This document shows positions 62,648 through 64,000 of a stretch of 64,000 nucleotides of DNA, in pieces; position 1 is the stretch's first letter, and each line of letters opens with the position of its first letter. Under the pieces are notes generated by a model that was given only the letters and a program-made list of their open reading frames with translations, was not told the origin of the DNA and searched no databases. A program made the translations under genes and the position numbers. This DNA comes from Branchipolynoe longqiensis (Eukaryota > Annelida > Polychaeta > Phyllodocida > Polynoidae): NCBI GenBank assembly GCA_030323885.1, contig CM059194.1:1365889-1429888 (forward strand). Reading direction: 5' to 3'.

Positions 62648-64000
62648 GGACCTACTCATGTAGACCATCTGCTCAAAATAAGGAGTGCACGCCACTGCCC
62701 GAATTAGCAACACACCGGTTTGTTCTGTTACTGAGTCTGGCTTTGAAGTTTTTGTTGTTGTTTTTCTGTGATGGCTTATTTACCCTGTCCATAACGAGTA
62801 AGTCGCATCGCAGTTTGTCTTCATCGCTGAACAGCAATAGTCTCAATTTGGTAGTTGCCTTGTCATCTTAGCTGTTAGTGGCTAGCTTTAATGTTAGATA
62901 TTTTGGTGCCACGTTTGCGACATTTTGGTATATATACCTACCCCCTGCGCTAGTATTAGTAGGGATACTCAGTTTACACTGCTACTTTATGAGGTATGAG
63001 GTGATTTGAAGAATTAGAGTTAGGTCTTGAATGATGGTCGTGAGTGCACACAGACTACAGACGAATTCACAGCCTTTGTTCTTAGAAAATTACCTCTAGC
63101 CTTTTTAGTGCAGCTACTTTATTGTAATTTTTAGGTTAGTGAAATTCGTAGTCAGTGGAGGTTGGCATCAAATTTGAGGGAATCATGCGTATTTAGGCCC
63201 CACCGCCATGACGACTCATTCAGTGACCTTGTTTTGTGTATCTTAGACTCCCAGATTAGGGGGAATTGGAGTTGGACCTTGAATGGGTGTCATGCAAGTG
63301 CACAAAGTACCCAGATGGTCACGCAGCCAGGTCGCTTCCTTCATCATCTGTTTTTGTAGTTGTAGTAATTGTATTGGCTTCGTAAGTGAGTACTGTATTT
63401 TTGTTTGTTTTGTGTCCTTCTGACAGAAACTGTTTGCCCGTCCCATGCTTTAGCAGCTACAGAAACAACTGGAAGTCAAAACAAGCCAATTTCGGATGAC
63501 CGGTTTAGAATCGGTGCTTGGTTTCTTGTTGTTTTTATGCTTGGTTTCGTAGCATATTTTGGATTTTTTACATAGGCGAACGCTAGTTTTAGTAGGTGCT
63601 ATTCCCTACGTGTTTGTAGCATTGTCATTTTGGTTTGGTAGTGTAGGTCAGTGGTCAGGTGCATTTTTGAGTTGTTTGTAAGCAAATTTGTAGTGTGTTA
63701 TTTTGGAGACGTAATTTGTTTATTATTACTGCTGACCCGACCCATTCACTCTTGCATCACCTACACGCATAACGACTGACAAGGCGGCGAAACCTAACCT
63801 ACTTATATAGATCATCATCCAAGCGTTACTTTTCCAGCAAAGGACAGCTGTGAGGAATGTTATGGTGTACGCCCGGCTTCCGGTTCCGGTTCGGTATCCG
63901 GGACATCCACCAGCATTTATTTAGGTAGTTAGTATCTATGTTAGTTTTTTGGGTATAACTTCCTATCATATAACTAAACAGTAACTAACACTGGGAACCT
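62648..64000. other. terminal stretch without recognised gene
   Basis: 63025-63110 and 63250-63345 share TTGAATG(A/G)-GTC-TG-AAGTGCACA-AG sequences about 230 bp apart, suggesting a local duplication. No coding sequence recognised. Confidence 0.4.

Overview
This is animal (metazoan) nuclear DNA, and the repeat content points to a mollusc, probably a gastropod. That assignment is an inference from the style of the tRNA-headed SINEs and CR1/L2-like LINEs, not from any marker gene. The only conventional protein-coding gene I can support is the 3' half of an L-fucose kinase gene (FCSK/FUK) on the + strand. Twelve exons between 1533 and 38770 splice in phase into the last 556 residues of the enzyme, including the whole GHMP-kinase domain and the stop codon. 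The 5' exons, which would encode the N-terminal pyrophosphorylase-like half, must lie before position 1.

Layout. 1-38770: FCSK exons of 35-319 bp separated by introns of 0.6-9.8 kb packed with repeats. These include two tRNA-headed SINE families (here A and C), a third short tRNA-like family (D), LINE fragments, many short terminal-inverted-repeat (TIR) elements and several minisatellites (48 bp at 8340-10477, about 77 bp at 14590-15340, 69 bp at 32439-33900, 40 bp at 38261-38550). 38771-64000: no host gene seen. This part holds a broken Ty3/Gypsy-type pol (40696-42420), a LINE endonuclease fragment (42421-43012), a 2.5-kb array of 33-bp units (43016-45542), a 5'-truncated LINE with a clear target-site duplication (45829-47556), several TIR elements with target duplications, and a decayed DIRS-like retroelement (57359-59690), all on the - strand where they are coding.

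The most notable signal is in the FCSK gene itself. Three exon edges have been tandemly duplicated together with their splice sites. The acceptor of exon 7 is copied upstream. The first 65 nt of exon 8, with an acceptor on one side and a GTGAGT donor on the other, are repeated at least three times upstream (potential poison exons). The last ~65 nt and donor of exon 10 are repeated twice downstream; the first extra donor would extend the protein by exactly 40 codons in frame. Separately, all three SINE C copies inside the gene end within a few bases of an exon border (exon 4 acceptor, exon 9 acceptor, exon 11 donor).

Most long open frames in the window come from minisatellites whose period is a multiple of three. 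They are not reported as genes. SINE, MITE and family names such as A, C, D, E and R3 are local labels used only here.
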